DNA of 64,000 bases from Caballeronia sp. INDeC2 (GTDB lineage: Bacteria; Pseudomonadota; Gammaproteobacteria; Burkholderiales; Burkholderiaceae), in assembly GCF_023631325.1 (NCBI RefSeq), contig NZ_JALQDG010000003.1:248001-312000 (forward strand), given 5' to 3'. A program made the translations under genes and the position numbers. Each line of letters begins with the position of its first letter. Positions within the stretch are counted from its first letter, which is position 1. The notes beneath the pieces are model-generated. The model had not been told where the DNA came from, searched no databases, and saw only the letters and a list, made by a program, of their open reading frames with translations. Below are positions 23,642 to 32,692 of the stretch, piece by piece.

Positions 23642-25318
23642 ATGTACCAATACGATCAGATCGACCAACGCATCGTCGACGAACGTGTCGCGCAGTACGC
23701 TGACCAGGTCCGCCGCCGTCTGTCGGGCGAATTGACCGAAGAGGAATTCCGTCCGCTGCGTCTGCAAAACGGCCTGTACATGCAGCGTCACGCGTACATG
23801 CACCGCATCGCGATTCCGTACGGCAACCTGCGCAGCGACCAGCTCCGCATGCTCGCCACCATCGCGCGCGAACACGACCGCGGCTACGGTCACTTCTCGA
23901 CGCGCACCAACATCCAATTCAACTGGGTCGAGCTCGAAGAAACGCCGGAAATCCTGCGCAAGCTCGCTTCGGTGCAAATGCACGCGATCCAGACTTCGGG
24001 CAACTGCATCCGCAACATTACCGCCGACCAGTTCGCAGGCGTCGCGCCAGACGAGCAGGTCGATCCGCGTCCGTGGTCGGAAATCCTGCGCCAGTGGTCG
24101 ACGTTTCATCCGGAATTCGCGTGGTTGCCGCGCAAGTTCAAGATCGCCGTGAACGGCTCGGCGGAAGACCGCGCGGCCGTGCAGGTCCACGATCTCGGCG
24201 TCTACCTGAGGAAGAACGCGCAGGGTGAAGTGGTGATGGATATCCTCGCGGGCGGCGGTCTCGGCCGCACGCCGATCGTCGGCGCGATCATCAAGCGCGA
24301 TCTGCCGTGGCAACACCTGATCACGTACTGCGAAGCCGTGCTGCGCGTGTACAACCGCTATGGCCGCCGCGACAACATGTACAAGGCCCGCATCAAGATT
24401 CTCGTGAAGGCGCTCTCGCCGGAGAAGTTCTCGAAGCAGGTCGAGGAAGAGTGGCAGCATCTGAAGGACGGCCCGTCGACGCTCACGCAGGAAGAAGTGG
24501 ATCGCGTGTCGAAGTTCTTTGCGCCGCCGGTCTACGAAAAGCTCGCGGACACGGACGCTTCGTTCGAAAAGCATCTGATCGAAAACAAGCCGTTCGCGCG
24601 CTGGGTCGAGCGCAACGTGCGTCCGCACAAGGTGCCGGGCTATGCGGCGGTGACGCTCTCGCTGAAGCAGCGCCATATCGCGCCGGGCGACGCCACCGAC
24701 AAGCAGATGGACGACGTCGCCGCGCTCGCCGACGAATTCTCGTTCGGCGAAATCCGCGTGTCGCACGAGCAGAACCTGATTCTCGCGAACGTGAAGAAGC
24801 GTGACCTGCACACCGTGTGGGAACGCGCGAAGGCGCTTGGTTTCGCGACGGCGAACATCGGCCTTTTGACCGACATCATCGCGTGCCCGGGCGGCGATTT
24901 CTGCTCGCTCGCGAATGCCAAGTCGATTCCGATCGCGCTCGCCATTCAGGACCGTTTCAACGATCTCGACTACGTGCACGATCTCGGCGACCTGTCGCTG
25001 AACATTTCGGGCTGCATCAACGCGTGCGGTCATCACCACGTCGGCAACATCGGCATTCTGGGCGTCGACAAGGACGGCTCCGAGTGGTACCAGGTGACGC
25101 TCGGCGGCGAGCAGAGCTCGGGCGCGACCGGCGCGCATCTCGGCAAGGTGATCGGCCCGTCGTTCTCGGCCGAAGAGATGCCCGACGTGATCTCGCAAGT
25201 GATCGACACCTTCGTCGACAACCGCATCGAAGGCGAGCGCTTCATCGAGACGTTCGGCCGCATCGGCATGGCGCCGTTCAAGGAGCGCGTGTACGCATCG
25301 CGCCAGGCTCACGCTTAA
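23642..25318 (+). CDS. cysI: Sulfite reductase hemoprotein subunit (nitrite/sulfite reductase family)
   Basis: The 558-residue enzyme reduces sulfite to sulfide with six electrons, the last step before cysteine synthesis. The siroheme/4Fe-4S ligands are C415 and C421 (CPGGDFCSL) and C458 and C462 (CINACGHH). Two ferredoxin-like half-domains with sulfite/siroheme-binding segments (GHFSTRTNIQFNW near 80-92; TGNCIRN-type SGNCIRNIT near 120-128) are present. It is of the single-chain, ferredoxin-like class, as there is no CysJ flavoprotein nearby. It leads the cysI-DUF934-cysH-cysD-cysN operon, and the following DUF934 gene is a usual companion in beta-proteobacteria. Confidence 0.92.
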   Translation: MYQYDQIDQRIVDERVAQYADQVRRRLSGELTEEEFRPLRLQNGLYMQRHAYMHRIAIPYGNLRSDQLRMLATIAREHDRGYGHFSTRTNIQFNWVELEETPEILRKLASVQMHAIQTSGNCIRNITADQFAGVAPDEQVDPRPWSEILRQWSTFHPEFAWLPRKFKIAVNGSAEDRAAVQVHDLGVYLRKNAQGEVVMDILAGGGLGRTPIVGAIIKRDLPWQHLITYCEAVLRVYNRYGRRDNMYKARIKILVKALSPEKFSKQVEEEWQHLKDGPSTLTQEEVDRVSKFFAPPVYEKLADTDASFEKHLIENKPFARWVERNVRPHKVPGYAAVTLSLKQRHIAPGDATDKQMDDVAALADEFSFGEIRVSHEQNLILANVKKRDLHTVWERAKALGFATANIGLLTDIIACPGGDFCSLANAKSIPIALAIQDRFNDLDYVHDLGDLSLNISGCINACGHHHVGNIGILGVDKDGSEWYQVTLGGEQSSGATGAHLGKVIGPSFSAEEMPDVISQVIDTFVDNRIEGERFIETFGRIGMAPFKERVYASRQAHA

Positions 25319-25328
25319 GGATTTGCAC

Positions 25329-25880
25329 ATGACGTTGATCATCAAGAACCGCGCCGTCGTCGAAGACGGCTTCACCGTCGTGCGTGCCGCCGAAGACGGC
25401 GCGTTGCCCGCCGTCGATGCGCTGCCCGCCGGCAAAATCATCGTGCCGTTCGCGCTGTGGAAAGAGCACAAGTCGGCGATCGTCGCGTCGCGCGCGAAGG
25501 AAGACATCGGCGTGTGGCTCGCGCCGGATGACGAACCCGCCGATCTCGCGCCGGACTTCGGTGAGCTTTCCGTGATCGCGGTCGACTTCCCGGTGTTCCG
25601 CGATGGCCGCGGCTTTTCCATCGGGCGTCTGCTGCGCGAGCGCTATCAATGGACGGGCGAACTGCGCGCGATCGGCGACGTGCTGCGCGATCAGGTGCTG
25701 TTCCATTCGCGTTGCGGCTTCGATGCGTTCGCGGTGCGCGCGGACAAGGACATCAACGACGCGCTGAACGCGTTCAACGAGTTCACCGAGCTGTATCAGG
25801 GCGCGACCGACAATCTCGAACCGCTGTTCCGCCGTCGCGCGGCGCTTGTTGCAGCACCTGTTGCAGCGTCTGGAGCCTGA
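25329..25880 (+). CDS. DUF934 protein, sulfite reductase-associated
   Basis: The 183-residue protein is a DUF934 family member (MTLIIKNRAVVEDGF at the start; DFPVFRDGRGFSIGRLLRERY-type motif near 84-104; QVLFHSRCGFDAF near 122-134). The family is nearly always found between cysI and cysH in beta-proteobacteria and is thought to help sulfite reduction, perhaps as an electron-transfer or assembly partner. The ATG at 25329 follows an AAGGA site; an in-frame TTG two codons earlier is ignored. It starts ten bases after cysI, and cysH begins three bases after its stop. Confidence 0.85.
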   Translation: MTLIIKNRAVVEDGFTVVRAAEDGALPAVDALPAGKIIVPFALWKEHKSAIVASRAKEDIGVWLAPDDEPADLAPDFGELSVIAVDFPVFRDGRGFSIGRLLRERYQWTGELRAIGDVLRDQVLFHSRCGFDAFAVRADKDINDALNAFNEFTELYQGATDNLEPLFRRRAALVAAPVAASGA

Positions 25881-25883
25881 TGC

Positions 25884-26615
25884 ATGACGCCTGATTTGCA
25901 AGCCAAGATTGAACGCCTGGATGCGCTGCTGGATTCGATCGCAGCGCGCCATCAGCGCGTCAAGCTAGCCAGCAGCCTCGCCGCCGAAGACATGGTGCTC
26001 ACGCACGCCATTCTGTCGCGCGATGTGAAGATCGGCATCTTCTCGTTGAACACGGGCCGCCTGCACGCGGAAACGCTCGGCATGCTCGACAGCGTGAAGG
26101 CACGCTACGGCTACGAGATCGAGCAATTCCATCCGCAGCAGGACGCGGTCGACGCTTATGTCCGCGATCACGGCCTGAACGCGTTTTACGAAAGCATCGA
26201 TTTGCGCAAGAGCTGCTGCCATATCCGCAAGGTCGAGCCGCTCAATCGCGCGCTGTCGGATGTGTCGGCGTGGGTGACGGGTCAGCGCCGCGAGCAGTCG
26301 GTGACGCGCGCCGAGTTGCACGAGGAAGAGCACGACGCGCCGCGCGGCATCGCGAAGTTCAATCCGCTCGCGGACTGGACCGAAACCGATGTGTGGGATT
26401 ACCTGAAAGCCTTCGACGTCCCGGTGAATCCGCTGCATGCGCGCGGCTATCCGAGCATCGGCTGCGAGCCCTGCACGCGTGCGGTGCGCCCTGGCGAAGA
26501 CAGCCGGGCGGGCCGCTGGTGGTGGGAATCGCGCGATACGAAAGAGTGCGGCCTGCACATCACGAACATCAAGATCGTCGAGGAAGCTCCGAGCTCGGCG
26601 ATTCAAGGCGCATAA
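25884..26615 (+). CDS. cysH: Adenylyl-sulfate (APS) reductase, thioredoxin-dependent
   Basis: The 243-residue enzyme reduces APS to sulfite. The two cysteine pairs that bind a 4Fe-4S cluster, C111-C112 (SCCHIRK) and C194-C197 (CEPC), mark it as an APS reductase rather than a PAPS reductase. The PP-loop-derived start SSLAAEDMVL (near residues 31-40) and the WVTGQRREQSVTR substrate segment are present. The catalytic cysteine normally lies in a C-terminal ECGLH motif, and ECGLHI is present near the end. Being APS-dependent fits the absence of an APS kinase gene in the operon. Confidence 0.92.
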   Translation: MTPDLQAKIERLDALLDSIAARHQRVKLASSLAAEDMVLTHAILSRDVKIGIFSLNTGRLHAETLGMLDSVKARYGYEIEQFHPQQDAVDAYVRDHGLNAFYESIDLRKSCCHIRKVEPLNRALSDVSAWVTGQRREQSVTRAELHEEEHDAPRGIAKFNPLADWTETDVWDYLKAFDVPVNPLHARGYPSIGCEPCTRAVRPGEDSRAGRWWWESRDTKECGLHITNIKIVEEAPSSAIQGA

Positions 26616-26695
26616 GACGCCGCATCAAACCCTGTCATTAAACGCATCGTCGCACTGGAAATTGCATGACGCTGCATAAAAAAGGATCGACGAAC

Positions 26696-27658
26696 ATGAG
26701 CACGATGCTCGACTCAACCGTCACCGCACCGATCGCCAACAAGGCGACCCGCATGGATCACCTGGACTGGCTCGAAGCCGAGTCGATCCACATCATTCGC
26801 GAACTCGTCGCGGAATGCAGCAAGCCCGCGCTCCTGTTTTCGGGCGGCAAGGATTCGGTCGTCGTGCTGCATCTCGCGCTCAAGGCGTTCGGTCTCGGCG
26901 CCGGCCGCAAGACGCAGTTGCCGTTCCCGCTGGTTCACATCGACACGGGTCACAACTTCCAGGAAGTGATCGAGTTCCGCGATCGCCGCGCGGCGGAAAT
27001 CGGCGCGGAACTGGTCGTCGGCCATGTCGAGGATTCGATCAAGAAGGGCACCGTGCGCCTGCGCCGCGAGACGGATTCGCGCAACGCCGCGCAAGCGGTG
27101 ACGCTGCTCGAAACCATCGAGGAATACGGCTACACGGCGATGATCGGCGGTGCGCGCCGCGACGAAGAAAAGGCGCGCGCGAAGGAACGCATTTTCTCGT
27201 TCCGCGACGAATTCGGCCAATGGGATCCGAAGGCGCAGCGCCCGGAACTGTGGAGCATCTACAACGCGCGTCTGCATGCGGGCGAGCATCTGCGCGTGTT
27301 CCCGATCTCGAACTGGACCGAGCTCGACGTGTGGCAGTACATCGCTCGCGAGAAGCTCGAACTGCCGTCGATCTACTACGCGCATGACCGCGAGATCATC
27401 CGCCGCAACGGTTTGCTCGTGCCGCTCACGCCGCTCACGCCGCTGCGCGAGGGCGAAACGTCGGAAGTGGCGCAAGTGCGTTTTCGGACCGTCGGCGACA
27501 TCAGCTGCACGTGCCCGGTCGCGAGCGACGCCGACGATGTCGAGAAGATCATCGCCGAAACGGCCGTGACGGAAATCACGGAGCGCGGCGCGACGCGCAT
27601 GGACGACCAGGCGTCCGAAGCCGCGATGGAACAGCGCAAGAAACAAGGTTATTTCTAA
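26696..27658 (+). CDS. cysD: Sulfate adenylyltransferase subunit 2
   Basis: The 320-residue protein is the catalytic subunit of ATP sulfurylase, which joins sulfate and ATP to APS. The PP-loop SGGKDS lies at residues 49-54, with the family segments HIDTGHNFQEVIEFRDRRA, GGARRDEEKARAKERIFSFRD and FPISNWTELDVWQYI. ATG at 26696 has AAAAAAGGA at the proper distance; an upstream in-frame ATG at 26666 lacks one. It forms a heterodimer with the GTPase CysN encoded next, 27 bases downstream. Confidence 0.93.
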   Translation: MSTMLDSTVTAPIANKATRMDHLDWLEAESIHIIRELVAECSKPALLFSGGKDSVVVLHLALKAFGLGAGRKTQLPFPLVHIDTGHNFQEVIEFRDRRAAEIGAELVVGHVEDSIKKGTVRLRRETDSRNAAQAVTLLETIEEYGYTAMIGGARRDEEKARAKERIFSFRDEFGQWDPKAQRPELWSIYNARLHAGEHLRVFPISNWTELDVWQYIAREKLELPSIYYAHDREIIRRNGLLVPLTPLTPLREGETSEVAQVRFRTVGDISCTCPVASDADDVEKIIAETAVTEITERGATRMDDQASEAAMEQRKKQGYF

Positions 27659-27685
27659 GCCACACGCCCCAAGGAACGAAGAATC

Positions 27686-28999
27686 ATGAGTATTTATCAA
27701 GCTGAAGACCTGGGCGTGTTGCGCTTCATCACGGCGGGCAGCGTCGACGACGGCAAGAGCACGCTGATCGGCCGCCTGCTGTACGACAGCAAGGCTGTGC
27801 TGTCCGACCAGTTGTCGGCGATCTCGCGCGCGAAGAACAAGCGTACCGTGGGCGACGAAATCGATCTGTCGCTGCTGACCGACGGCCTCGAAGCCGAGCG
27901 CGAGCAAGGCATCACCATCGACGTCGCGTATCGTTATTTCGCGACGGCCAAGCGCAAGTTCATCATCGCCGATACGCCGGGCCACGAGCAGTACACGCGC
28001 AACATGGTGACGGGCGCATCGACGGCGCATGCCGCGATCATTCTCGTCGACGCCACGCGCGTCACGTTCGATAACGGCGTCGCGCAACTGCTGCCGCAGA
28101 CGAAGCGCCACAGCGCGATCGTCAAGTTGCTCGGCCTGCAGCACGCGATCGTTGCGATCAACAAGATGGATCTGGTCGATTACAGCGAAGCGCGTTTCAA
28201 CGAGATTCGCGATGCGTATGTCACGCTCGCGCAGCAGCTCGGTTTGTCGAACGTGCGCTTCGTGCCGGTGTCGGCGTTGAAGGGCGACAACATCGTGACG
28301 GCGAGCGAGCGCATGCCGTGGTATGCGGGCGAGCCGCTGCTCGATCTGCTCGAATCGCTGCCGGTCGCACAGCCGAACGATCAGGCGCTGCGTTTCCCGG
28401 TGCAGTGGGTCGCGCGTCAGGACGGCTCGCAGGCCGACGACTTCCGCGGCTACATGGGGCGCGTCGAGGCGGGCGAAGTGCGCGTCGGCGATGCGATCGT
28501 CGTGCTGCCGGCCAATCGTGAAGCGACCGTTGCCGAGATCATCGCGCCGGTGCCGGGCGGCGTCGCGCCGGTGGATCGCGCTTTCGCGGGCCAGACGGTG
28601 ACGATTCGCCTGACGGAAGACGTCGACGTGTCGCGCGGCGATACGTTCGTGCCGGCGACGGAGAAGGTCGAGCCGGCGAAAAAGCTCGAAGCGGACATCT
28701 GCTGGTTCGACGAAGAGCCGCTCTCGCCACAGCGCAAATATCTGCTGAAGCAGACGACCAACACGGTGTTCGCGCGCGTCGGCGCGGTGAAGCAGGTGCT
28801 GGATGTGCATACTCTGTCGCATTCGGTCGATCGCAATACGCTCGCGATGAACGATATCGGCCGCGTGGCGCTCACGTTGCAGAAACCGATCGTCGCGGAC
28901 GAGTACGATACGCATCAGGGAACCGGCGCGTTCGTGCTGATCGACGAGGCGACGCATCACACGGTCGCGGCCGGTATGATTCGTGCCATTGCTGGTTAA
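27686..28999 (+). CDS. cysN: Sulfate adenylyltransferase subunit 1 (GTPase)
   Basis: The 437-residue GTPase couples GTP hydrolysis to APS formation by CysD. The G motifs are visible: GSVDDGKS (18-25), DTPGH (from 96) and NKMD (159-162), followed by elongation-factor-like beta-barrel domains. Length is that of a stand-alone CysN without a fused APS kinase (CysC) domain, consistent with direct use of APS by CysH. An AAGGAACGAAG segment precedes the ATG. The methyltransferase gene begins 31 bases after its stop. Confidence 0.93.
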   Translation: MSIYQAEDLGVLRFITAGSVDDGKSTLIGRLLYDSKAVLSDQLSAISRAKNKRTVGDEIDLSLLTDGLEAEREQGITIDVAYRYFATAKRKFIIADTPGHEQYTRNMVTGASTAHAAIILVDATRVTFDNGVAQLLPQTKRHSAIVKLLGLQHAIVAINKMDLVDYSEARFNEIRDAYVTLAQQLGLSNVRFVPVSALKGDNIVTASERMPWYAGEPLLDLLESLPVAQPNDQALRFPVQWVARQDGSQADDFRGYMGRVEAGEVRVGDAIVVLPANREATVAEIIAPVPGGVAPVDRAFAGQTVTIRLTEDVDVSRGDTFVPATEKVEPAKKLEADICWFDEEPLSPQRKYLLKQTTNTVFARVGAVKQVLDVHTLSHSVDRNTLAMNDIGRVALTLQKPIVADEYDTHQGTGAFVLIDEATHHTVAAGMIRAIAG

Positions 29000-29030
29000 T
29001 TTCGACGGACAAGCATCGACGGACAAGCGT

Positions 29031-29786
29031 ATGGGTAAGGTCTATCTGATCGGAGCGGGGCCGGGCGCGGCGGATCTCATCACCGTGCGCGGCATGCGGT
29101 TGCTGGAACAGGCGGACGTTGTGTTGCACGACGCGCTCGTCGAACCGGCAATGCTCGATTACGCGCCGAACGCGAAGAAGATTGCCGTCGGCAAGCGCTG
29201 CGGACAGCGTTCGACGGCTCAGCACTTCATCAACAAGCAGATCGTCGATGCGGCGCTGGAGCATGGCGTCGTCGTGCGTCTGAAGGGCGGCGATCCGATG
29301 CTCTTCGGCCGCGCCGACGAAGAAATGCGCGCGCTCGAAGCGGCGGGCATCGAGTTCGAAGTGGTGCCGGGCATCACGGCGGCGCTCGCGAGCGCGGCGA
29401 CGCTCAAGCGCTCGCTGACCTTGCGCGGCGTGGCGCGTAGCGTCGCGATGGCGACTCATTCGCGCGCCCCCGACAGCGACGAGATCCGCGAGCAGGCCAA
29501 GGCGGATTCGCTCGTGTTCTACATGGGCCGCGACAGTGCGCCGGATATCGCGCAGCAGTTGATCGACGCGGGCCGCCCGGGCTCGACGCCGGTGGCGATC
29601 GTCGAGGCGTGCAGCACGCCGCGCGAGCGCACGCTGACGTTGACACTGGCGCGCATGGCGTTGGGCGAGGCGCAGGAATGGCTGGATCCGTCGCAGCCGA
29701 GTTTGCTGATGATCGGCGAGGCGTTTCGGGAACGGGCGACGGCCAAGCCGAAGGTGCATTTGAAGGGGATGCAGGCGGCGGCTTGA
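29031..29786 (+). CDS. cobA: Uroporphyrinogen-III C-methyltransferase (SUMT)
   Basis: The 251-residue enzyme adds two methyl groups from S-adenosylmethionine to uroporphyrinogen III to give precorrin-2, the branch point to siroheme and cobalamin. Signature segments are YLIGAGPGAADLITVRG (residues 5-21), KGGDPMLFGR (from about 84) and VVPGITAALASAA. It is the single-domain SUMT, without the CysG dehydrogenase/chelatase half. Located at the end of the cys operon, its product most plausibly feeds siroheme for CysI. ATG at 29031 is preferred; a GTG at 28983 overlaps cysN. Start choice is uncertain because no strong ribosome site is seen. Confidence 0.88.
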   Translation: MGKVYLIGAGPGAADLITVRGMRLLEQADVVLHDALVEPAMLDYAPNAKKIAVGKRCGQRSTAQHFINKQIVDAALEHGVVVRLKGGDPMLFGRADEEMRALEAAGIEFEVVPGITAALASAATLKRSLTLRGVARSVAMATHSRAPDSDEIREQAKADSLVFYMGRDSAPDIAQQLIDAGRPGSTPVAIVEACSTPRERTLTLTLARMALGEAQEWLDPSQPSLLMIGEAFRERATAKPKVHLKGMQAAA

Positions 29787-29808
29787 TGGGCGTCGCCGGG
29801 GCATGAAG

Positions 29809-29836
29809 AAAACGCACCGGTGACGGTGCGTTTTTT
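29809..29836. terminator. Rho-independent terminator of the cys operon
   Basis: AAAACGCACC (29809-29818) pairs with GGTGCGTTTT (29825-29834) around GGTGAC, with a six-T run. It ends the cysI-to-cobA transcript 22 bases after the stop. The A-run on the left side makes it usable for the opposite strand too, where cbiX ends. Confidence 0.9.
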
Positions 29837-29882
29837 GCGCTCGAATCGCATGGCGTCACTCGGCCGAACGGCCAACGATGAA

Positions 29883-30254
29883 CTACCGACCAACCTGCCG
29901 CAAACAATACTCCGCCACCGCATCCAGCACCGCATCGTCCTCCCCGACCGCCGTCGCGCAGGAAATAACGATATCCGGATGCGCCGCCCGGCACTTCTCG
30001 ACGATCTCCGGCAAATCCTTTCGCACGTGGCCGCCTTGCCCGAAAAACACGGGCACGACCGTGATCGCACCGCAGCCATCGGCGGCTTGCCCAGCAACGG
30101 CGGTGGGCAAATCCGGTGACATCAGTTCGAGAAACGCCAGCGAAACCGGTTCGCCGCGCACGCCGCGCAGCTTCGCGGCAAGCCGCTCGAACGGCTCGGC
30201 CCAGCGCGGATCTCGTGCGCCGTGACCGAACAGGATGATGCCGTGCGTCTTCAT
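29883..30254 (-). CDS. cbiX: Small CbiX/SirB-type sirohydrochlorin chelatase
   Basis: The 123-residue protein is the short, single-domain CbiX that works as a homodimer and inserts Co or Fe into sirohydrochlorin. The metal/substrate histidines are H11 (LFGHGARD) and H76 (FGQGGHVRKDLPE). Next to the sulfite reductase operon and opposite to SUMT, a ferrochelatase role in siroheme synthesis is most likely here. The precorrin-2 dehydrogenase needed between them is not in the window. It is convergent with the cys operon; lptG lies downstream on the same strand after 22 bases beyond its start side. Confidence 0.85.
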   Translation of the reverse strand: MKTHGIILFGHGARDPRWAEPFERLAAKLRGVRGEPVSLAFLELMSPDLPTAVAGQAADGCGAITVVPVFFGQGGHVRKDLPEIVEKCRAAHPDIVISCATAVGEDDAVLDAVAEYCLRQVGR

Positions 30255-30276
30255 TGCGCGCTCCCGGGAAGAAACG

Positions 30277-31425
30277 TCAGTGCCGCTCGACCCACTTCAG
30301 GCCGATCAGCCCGATCACGAGATAGGCCAAGGCGGGCGCGGCCGCGGTGATCGGCGCGGGCCACGTGTTCAGATTGCCGATATGCGAGAACAGCGTATTG
30401 AAGAGCTGAAAGCTCATCCCGATCATGATGCCGCCGAACACCTTCACGCCGACCACGCCCGCGCGCGTATGCAGATACGCGAACGGCAGCGAAAGAATCA
30501 GCATCACGAACACCGCGAACGGATAGAGGATCTTGCGCCAGAACGCGATCTGATACCGCTGCGCATCCTGATGATTCTCCGTCAGATGCTGGATATAGCG
30601 GAACAGATTGAACATCGACATCCGGTCCGGCGACACCAGCAACACCGACAGAATCTGCGGCGTCAACTCCGAGCGCAACGAGTATTCGGGCAGCGTCGTT
30701 TGCGTCGCGCGATAGACCGGGTTCAGCGTGTCGCCGGGATTGACGGCTTGCGGCGGCGCGTCGTTCAACTGCGTGTCGGTGACGCCCGTGAGCTTCCAGT
30801 GTCCCGGCGGCTCGTACACGCCGCTCTTCGCGATGCGCACGTTCGTCAGCCGGAACTTCGAGTCGAATTCATAGATGCGCACGTTGGCGATCGTCGTATC
30901 AGGATTCAGCGTGCCGACGTTGACGAAGCGCGTGACCTGCTCGCCGTTCTCTTTCGCCGTCAGCGTGTCCTTCACCCACACGCCCGACTGAAAATTCGAC
31001 GACACCGACGACCCGAGCGCCTCCAGCCGCACGCGCTCGGACAACTGATCCGTGTAAGGTCCGACCACTTCGCCGATGAGATACGTGATGAGCACGAGCG
31101 GCACGCCGATCTTCAGAAGCGAGCGCAGCGCGGCGCCGGTCGAGAGTCCCGACACGCGAAAGATCGTGAACTCCGACGCCGCCGCCATCTGCGCAAAGAC
31201 GTAGATGGCCGAAATGAGCGCGGCGACGGGAATGATTTCGTAGAAGCGCGAAGGCGTCTGCAGCGCGACGCGCAGTACCGCGAGCGTGAACTTGTAGTTC
31301 CCATGCCCGACCGTGTTCAGTTCGTTGATCAGGTCGAAGAAGAAGAACAGGCCCGAGAACGCGAACAGGATGAAGATGAACGCGAGATAGATCTGGCGCG
31401 CGAAGTATCGTTCATAAATGCGCAT
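30277..31425 (-). CDS. lptG: LPS export ABC transporter permease LptG
   Basis: The 382-residue inner-membrane protein belongs to the YjgP/YjgQ family. It has three N-terminal helices (one at about 12-32, IYLAFIFILFAFSGLFFFF), a large periplasmic beta-jellyroll domain (about 130-270) that hands LPS to LptC, and three C-terminal helices. With LptF and the LptB ATPase it extracts LPS from the inner membrane. The start ATG lies four bases after the lptF stop, so the pair is translationally linked. The start sequence MRIYERYFARQIY is the usual LptG N-terminus. Confidence 0.9.
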   Translation of the reverse strand: MRIYERYFARQIYLAFIFILFAFSGLFFFFDLINELNTVGHGNYKFTLAVLRVALQTPSRFYEIIPVAALISAIYVFAQMAAASEFTIFRVSGLSTGAALRSLLKIGVPLVLITYLIGEVVGPYTDQLSERVRLEALGSSVSSNFQSGVWVKDTLTAKENGEQVTRFVNVGTLNPDTTIANVRIYEFDSKFRLTNVRIAKSGVYEPPGHWKLTGVTDTQLNDAPPQAVNPGDTLNPVYRATQTTLPEYSLRSELTPQILSVLLVSPDRMSMFNLFRYIQHLTENHQDAQRYQIAFWRKILYPFAVFVMLILSLPFAYLHTRAGVVGVKVFGGIMIGMSFQLFNTLFSHIGNLNTWPAPITAAAPALAYLVIGLIGLKWVERH

Positions 31426-31429
31426 CGCG

Positions 31430-32521
31430 TCAGGCCCCCTTCGACAACGAGGGCAGCTTGAAGAGCGGCCGGTTGCGAATCCGCAGCCAGAAGATGAACG
31501 CGACGAGCGCCCCGACGACGATGTGCAGCCCGACGATCCCCACGCCGAACGACAGCTTGCCCTGCTCGATCCACGATTGCACGACGTTCAGCAGATTCGA
31601 ATAGGTGAGATAGATCAGCACCGCCATCACGAGATTGATCGTGCGGCTGCGGCGCGGGTTCTGATACGAAAGTGGAATGGCGAGCAGCATCAGATTGACG
31701 GCGATGAGCGGCAGACCCACGCGCCACGCGAATTCCGCGAGATTTTCGTCGGTCGGATTGGCGAGCAGCTCCGGCGTGTAGATGCCTGTCGTGGTCGGGG
31801 TATTCACGACCTGGCGACTCATTATCTTCACACCGTAGCGCTCGAACTCCATGATGCGGAAGTTCGGCTGGCCGGGCTCGCCGTCGTAGCGGCGGCCGTT
31901 GTCGAGCACGATGAAGCGGTCGCCGTCGGGGCGCGTTTCGGTGTGACCGTTCTTCGAGACGATCACGTTGACCTTGCCGCCTTCCGTGCTCGTGACGAAC
32001 ACGTTCTCGACGTGCCCCTGATCCGGCGACATCTTCTCGATGAAGAACACGCGATGGCTCGACGGCGATTCGCGGAACTGCCCTGGCGCGAGCAGCGACA
32101 CTTCATCGCGCTGCTGAAAGCGCTGCTTGATGAGCTTGCTCTGCTGGTTCGACCACGGCCAGCCGACGAACGCGAAGAACATGATGAGGATGATGATCGG
32201 CGCGGAGAACACGGCGATCGGCTTGATGAGCTGCGTCTGACTGACGCCGGACGCGAGCCACACGACCATCTCCGAGTCGCGATACCAGCGCGTGAGCACG
32301 AACAGAATGGAAACGAACAGCGTCACGATCAGCATGACCGCGAGATAGCCGATGACGGTGAGCCCGATCAGCACGACGACGTCCTTCGGGTCGATCTGAC
32401 CTTGCGCCGCGAAGCCGACGATGCGAATCATCATCGTCGTGAGCATGATCGTGAGCAGCACCATGAACACGGCGCCGGCCGTATACGCGAGTTCGCGCTG
32501 CAGGGAGCGTTCGAAGATCAT
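31430..32521 (-). CDS. lptF: LPS export ABC transporter permease LptF
   Basis: The 363-residue partner of LptG begins MIFERSLQRELAYTA, the standard LptF N-terminus, and has the same three-helix, periplasmic jellyroll, three-helix layout. The frame is open far upstream across pepA (to 34228), but that part is an antisense shadow and there is no reason to extend the gene. It diverges from pepA with a 171-base gap that contains the promoters of both. LptF and LptG form the channel of the LptB2FGC LPS extractor. Confidence 0.92.
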   Translation of the reverse strand: MIFERSLQRELAYTAGAVFMVLLTIMLTTMMIRIVGFAAQGQIDPKDVVVLIGLTVIGYLAVMLIVTLFVSILFVLTRWYRDSEMVVWLASGVSQTQLIKPIAVFSAPIIILIMFFAFVGWPWSNQQSKLIKQRFQQRDEVSLLAPGQFRESPSSHRVFFIEKMSPDQGHVENVFVTSTEGGKVNVIVSKNGHTETRPDGDRFIVLDNGRRYDGEPGQPNFRIMEFERYGVKIMSRQVVNTPTTTGIYTPELLANPTDENLAEFAWRVGLPLIAVNLMLLAIPLSYQNPRRSRTINLVMAVLIYLTYSNLLNVVQSWIEQGKLSFGVGIVGLHIVVGALVAFIFWLRIRNRPLFKLPSLSKGA

Positions 32522-32692
32522 TGAATTTTTGCTTGGAGCCGGCGGGGATGCGGAAATCTGGCGCGCATCTCGTGGCTTACGGGAAGGGTATTCGCTTACC
32601 CTCACGCCGCCTGCCTGTGACCGCCGCGGAAAAAATAGCGGATAATTGCGGCTTTCATCCTTCAGCCAAGATTTTATCCGAGGATAAGCGCG

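Noticed and set aside
26714..29026. A 770-residue open frame opposite cysD and cysN.
   Set aside because: Shadow of conserved sulfate adenylyltransferase genes with complete motifs on the plus strand.
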